Virus record (IMG/VR): IMGVR_UViG_3300044986_000977 | Span: 1 to 33,961 of that record | Source of the DNA: a virus | Direction: 5' to 3' (one strand) | Length of the DNA: 33,961 nucleotides | Part shown: one piece after another, positions 31,977-33,961 of the stretch | How positions within the stretch are numbered: position 1 is the stretch's first letter | Layout of the letters: every line of letters starts with the position of its first letter | The notes under the pieces: generated by a model | Told to the model about the DNA's origin: nothing | What the model saw: only the letters and a program-made list of their open reading frames with translations | Database searches by the model: none | Position numbers and translations under genes: made by a program

Positions 31977-32795
31977 TTAATTTTTTGGTTTCAGTTCACC
32001 GTTTATATATTCTACTTCTATTTTATTCCAATCAGGTTGAAACATATCCATGTAGTTTTGTGGTCCACTTGGTCCAAACCATACAGATGGAACAAAAACT
32101 TTTTTATTTGGATTTTGGTTTAGCAAAGCCGCCCACCAAGAAAATGTAGAATTGGAAATGATATTTGATTTACAAAGTGACATTATCCACATATCGATGT
32201 AATCTTCCTCATTTATAAGTGTCACATTATCACTCTTGAAATTTTCTAATAACCAGTTTTTATCATCTCCGAAAAGAAATAGATGGTCGTAATTTCCGAT
32301 AATGGTAAGTGCTTTGTCAATATATTCTTTGGAAACACTGGGATGAATGTGGGGGTTTTGTTTATAATCACCAAATCTCACGTGTATTGAAACTGTGTTT
32401 TCTTGATTAAGTTGAGGATACTTCTCCTTAATTTGTTTGATGAATTCTTCCGTTGGTCCAAAATATTCAATAATGTTTTTGTCGAATCCCAAAAAGTTTT
32501 TTCCGCTTTGGAAGTATCCTTCAAACACAGTGTTGCCTTCTACAGGATTCACATCAGAAAATTCCCATGGACCTTCGTGAACTTTTGTAAATCCATCTAA
32601 ACTATCTATAAATTTAAGTTTTCTGAATACGTTGTCTCGATAGTTCGAAGCGTCTCTACCTTGCATGGGTGTCCACGATTTGGGTAAAAAAACTGCCTCT
32701 CTATGATGTTTCCAAGCTTGACAAAGGGCGTGAGCGGCTTGGAACATTTGATTTCCAAGTCCACCCATCAGATTACAAGAAATTAAATTATTCAT
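31977..32795 (-). CDS. GT11 alpha-1,2-fucosyltransferase-like glycosyltransferase
   Basis: 272 residues from the ATG at 32795, which overlaps the upstream stop as ATGA; a start at 32846 adds 17 residues that overlap the neighbour and do not match the family. Family motifs in order: LMGGLGNQMFQAAHA (9-23), VSIHVRFGDYKQ (135-146, the HxRxGDY donor motif), HLFLFGDD (171-178), and ISNSTFSWWAALL (213-225). The usual length for bacterial GT11 is about 280-300. It transfers L-fucose from GDP-L-fucose in known members; GDP-L-galactose is a possible donor here. Confidence 0.9.
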   Translation of the reverse strand: MNNLISCNLMGGLGNQMFQAAHALCQAWKHHREAVFLPKSWTPMQGRDASNYRDNVFRKLKFIDSLDGFTKVHEGPWEFSDVNPVEGNTVFEGYFQSGKNFLGFDKNIIEYFGPTEEFIKQIKEKYPQLNQENTVSIHVRFGDYKQNPHIHPSVSKEYIDKALTIIGNYDHLFLFGDDKNWLLENFKSDNVTLINEEDYIDMWIMSLCKSNIISNSTFSWWAALLNQNPNKKVFVPSVWFGPSGPQNYMDMFQPDWNKIEVEYINGELKPKN

Positions 32796-33418
32796 TTTTG
32801 AAATGTTGTGTTTTCCCAAGATTCCCAAACAAATGGATATTCCCATTTAAGTTTGAAACCAATTTGAGTTAATCCCTCTTGAATTTTTTTATGTCTCTCT
32901 TCATAGTTTTCACCCATTCTGTGGTACTGAACTTGAATATAGTTGAACTTTTGTAAAATACCTGACTTAATCCATTCTTCCATAAGAGGGTACTCCTCCC
33001 CCTCGATATTAACCTGCATCAAATCTACCTTATCAATATTGTGTTTATCCAAATAATATTCTAAGGTGTGACATTTAACGGTTTGAAGGTTATTAGAATT
33101 CAAATAAGCGGATGTCGCATCACCATCAACCGCAAAAGACAACTCTTTTTCTTCTGTGGAAATACCAGCATTTTCAGTTTTGATTTTGTCTCTATTGTTT
33201 TTGAGGTAATAATCAAATTCTACAATCATTTTGTCGTAAAATTCTTTTATTGGTTCAATGACCAAAACATTACAATTGAATTTAGTTGAAACTCTTTTAG
33301 TCCAAAGACCGTGAAAACCACCAAGTTCAATGACTTGAGAATTTTCATTTAAGGGATAATCTAATACGAGAATATCGTCTCCTTTATCTGCTCTCCATTT
33401 TGCGTGTATTTCTGACAT
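32792..33418 (-). CDS. FkbM-family methyltransferase
   Basis: 208 residues: VIELGGFHGLWTKRVSTKF (29-47, SAM motif I), VLVIEPIKEFYDKM (51-64), NAGISTEEKELSF (83-95), and VDLMQVNIEGEEYPLME (131-147, the D-x-x-x-x-x-x-E-G-x-E core of FkbM). No membrane segment. It is three bases after the GT2 gene and four bases overlapping GT11, so its methyl transfer is likely to an operon-built sugar. The first 10 residues (SEIHAKWRAD) are short for the family, with a slightly truncated N-terminus. Confidence 0.85.
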   Translation of the reverse strand: MSEIHAKWRADKGDDILVLDYPLNENSQVIELGGFHGLWTKRVSTKFNCNVLVIEPIKEFYDKMIVEFDYYLKNNRDKIKTENAGISTEEKELSFAVDGDATSAYLNSNNLQTVKCHTLEYYLDKHNIDKVDLMQVNIEGEEYPLMEEWIKSGILQKFNYIQVQYHRMGENYEERHKKIQEGLTQIGFKLKWEYPFVWESWENTTFQK

Positions 33419-33421
33419 TAA

Positions 33422-33961
33422 TTATAATTTTTTATAAGGTGTTTTATTTCTGATTTTATTTGTTGTCTTCATGACATTTGCCATATTAACTTTATGGTCA
33501 TTAATCGGATTAGATTCGTTGTAAATGTATAAAATATCTGTCAAAAATCTATAATGTTCCTCTCCTGACATTTCAAACATAGGAAACATAAATGCCAAGT
33601 CGCCGGCAACACTCCAAAAATTACCATCTTCATCTTTCAAATCAGAATCTTCAATTTTCTTCCACAGCCATGATTTCCATGTTCTCATATGTGAAAGAGT
33701 AAATGTTTGTTTTCTAACATCTGAAAATTGTTGTGGTGGTTTGGCAAATCCTGGCCTACCATCGTGATACCTGAAGGAACCACTTGTCATCCAAATTTCG
33801 GAGTCTTTATAAGTTTCATTTATTGAATCAAAAACATTTGAGTTTGGTAGCCAATCGTCACCGTCAACTTCTATACAAATTTCATCATCAGGTATGTTTA
33901 ATCCTCTTATAATTTGGTCGTAATTTCCAGGTTGAAACATTTTTGTATTGTTTTCAACTAA
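33422..33961 (-). CDS. Glycosyltransferase family 2-like protein (5' end beyond window)
   Basis: The frame is open to the right edge: residues LVENNTK precede the Met at 33940, so that Met is internal and the start lies outside. CIEVDGDDWLP holds the DxD of GT-A enzymes, followed by WMTSGSFRYHDGRP and SHMRTWKSWLWKKI, then EDGNFWSVAGDLAFMFPMFE, a segment usual in GT2 transferases that check the acceptor. It is the most upstream operon gene visible, and its ending is three bases before the FkbM gene. Confidence 0.78.
   Translation of the reverse strand, partial: LVENNTKMFQPGNYDQIIRGLNIPDDEICIEVDGDDWLPNSNVFDSINETYKDSEIWMTSGSFRYHDGRPGFAKPPQQFSDVRKQTFTLSHMRTWKSWLWKKIEDSDLKDEDGNFWSVAGDLAFMFPMFEMSGEEHYRFLTDILYIYNESNPINDHKVNMANVMKTTNKIRNKTPYKKL

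Noticed and set aside
32796-32846. Longer start for the GT11 gene
   Set aside because: It would overlap the FkbM gene by over 50 bases; the ATGA overlap at 32792-32795 is the normal pattern in this operon.
1-33961. tRNA genes
   Set aside because: No cloverleaf with GTTC/GGTTCGA-like T-loops was noticed in the short gaps; a tRNA scan would be needed to exclude this fully.

Overview
This window looks like part of the genome of a large T4-like tailed phage (myovirus type) whose host is probably a member of the Bacteroidetes (flavobacteria-like). Phage identity rests on a terminase large subunit, a gp20-type portal, a gp21-type prohead protease, a gp22-type scaffold, a gp23-type major capsid protein, a gp5-type baseplate spike protein and a gp55-type late sigma factor. 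The host guess is an inference from four things: the AT-rich sequence, the near absence of Shine-Dalgarno sequences with A-rich start contexts, a ribosomal protein bS21 gene of Bacteroidetes type, and a DUF4494-like protein of a family I know mainly from Bacteroidetes. There is no gene-free stretch longer than about 85 bases, and I saw no tRNA genes, CRISPR arrays or insertion sequences.

Layout: 1-642 is the 3' end of a secreted-looking or tail-fibre-like protein with a Pro/Thr/Asn linker built on perfect 42-bp DNA repeats. 664-4481 holds four uncharacterised, very acidic proteins, probably virion or head assembly components. 4488-15577 is the head module on the plus strand: terL, portal, an unknown protein, (bS21 on the opposite strand), an unknown protein, prohead protease, a DUF4494-like protein, an array of four small related two-repeat proteins, scaffold and major capsid protein. 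Two perfect 10-bp-stem terminators lie in this module. 15623-17478 holds small accessory genes, two of them with Cys/Lys-rich C-terminal motifs. 17475-23158 (minus strand) is a tail/baseplate-like structural block.

23174 to the right edge (minus strand) is one tightly packed, mostly overlapping gene string. Read in the direction of transcription it encodes: GT2 (cut by the window edge), FkbM methyltransferase, GT11 fucosyltransferase-like, GT10 fucosyltransferase-like, TylF-like methyltransferase, SDR epimerase, a class I methyltransferase, a second FkbM methyltransferase, GDP-mannose 3,5-epimerase, PhoH ATPase, a degenerate HAD protein, a small unknown, a GT-B glycosyltransferase, a GT2 glycosyltransferase and the late sigma factor. 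The plausible logic is that the phage makes GDP-L-galactose (or uses host GDP-L-fucose) and builds a methylated glycan, on its own virion or on host surface polymers.

Regulation: an 8-bp element TATTTAT(A/T/C) precedes nearly every candidate transcription-unit head (ten sites, both strands) but I did not find it at gene junctions inside the tightly overlapping operons. I propose it as the late promoter read by the gp55-like sigma factor. The most interesting system-level idea is that phage bS21 plus Shine-Dalgarno-free genes indicates retuning of Bacteroidetes ribosomes, whose anti-Shine-Dalgarno is normally held by bS21/bS18/bS6.
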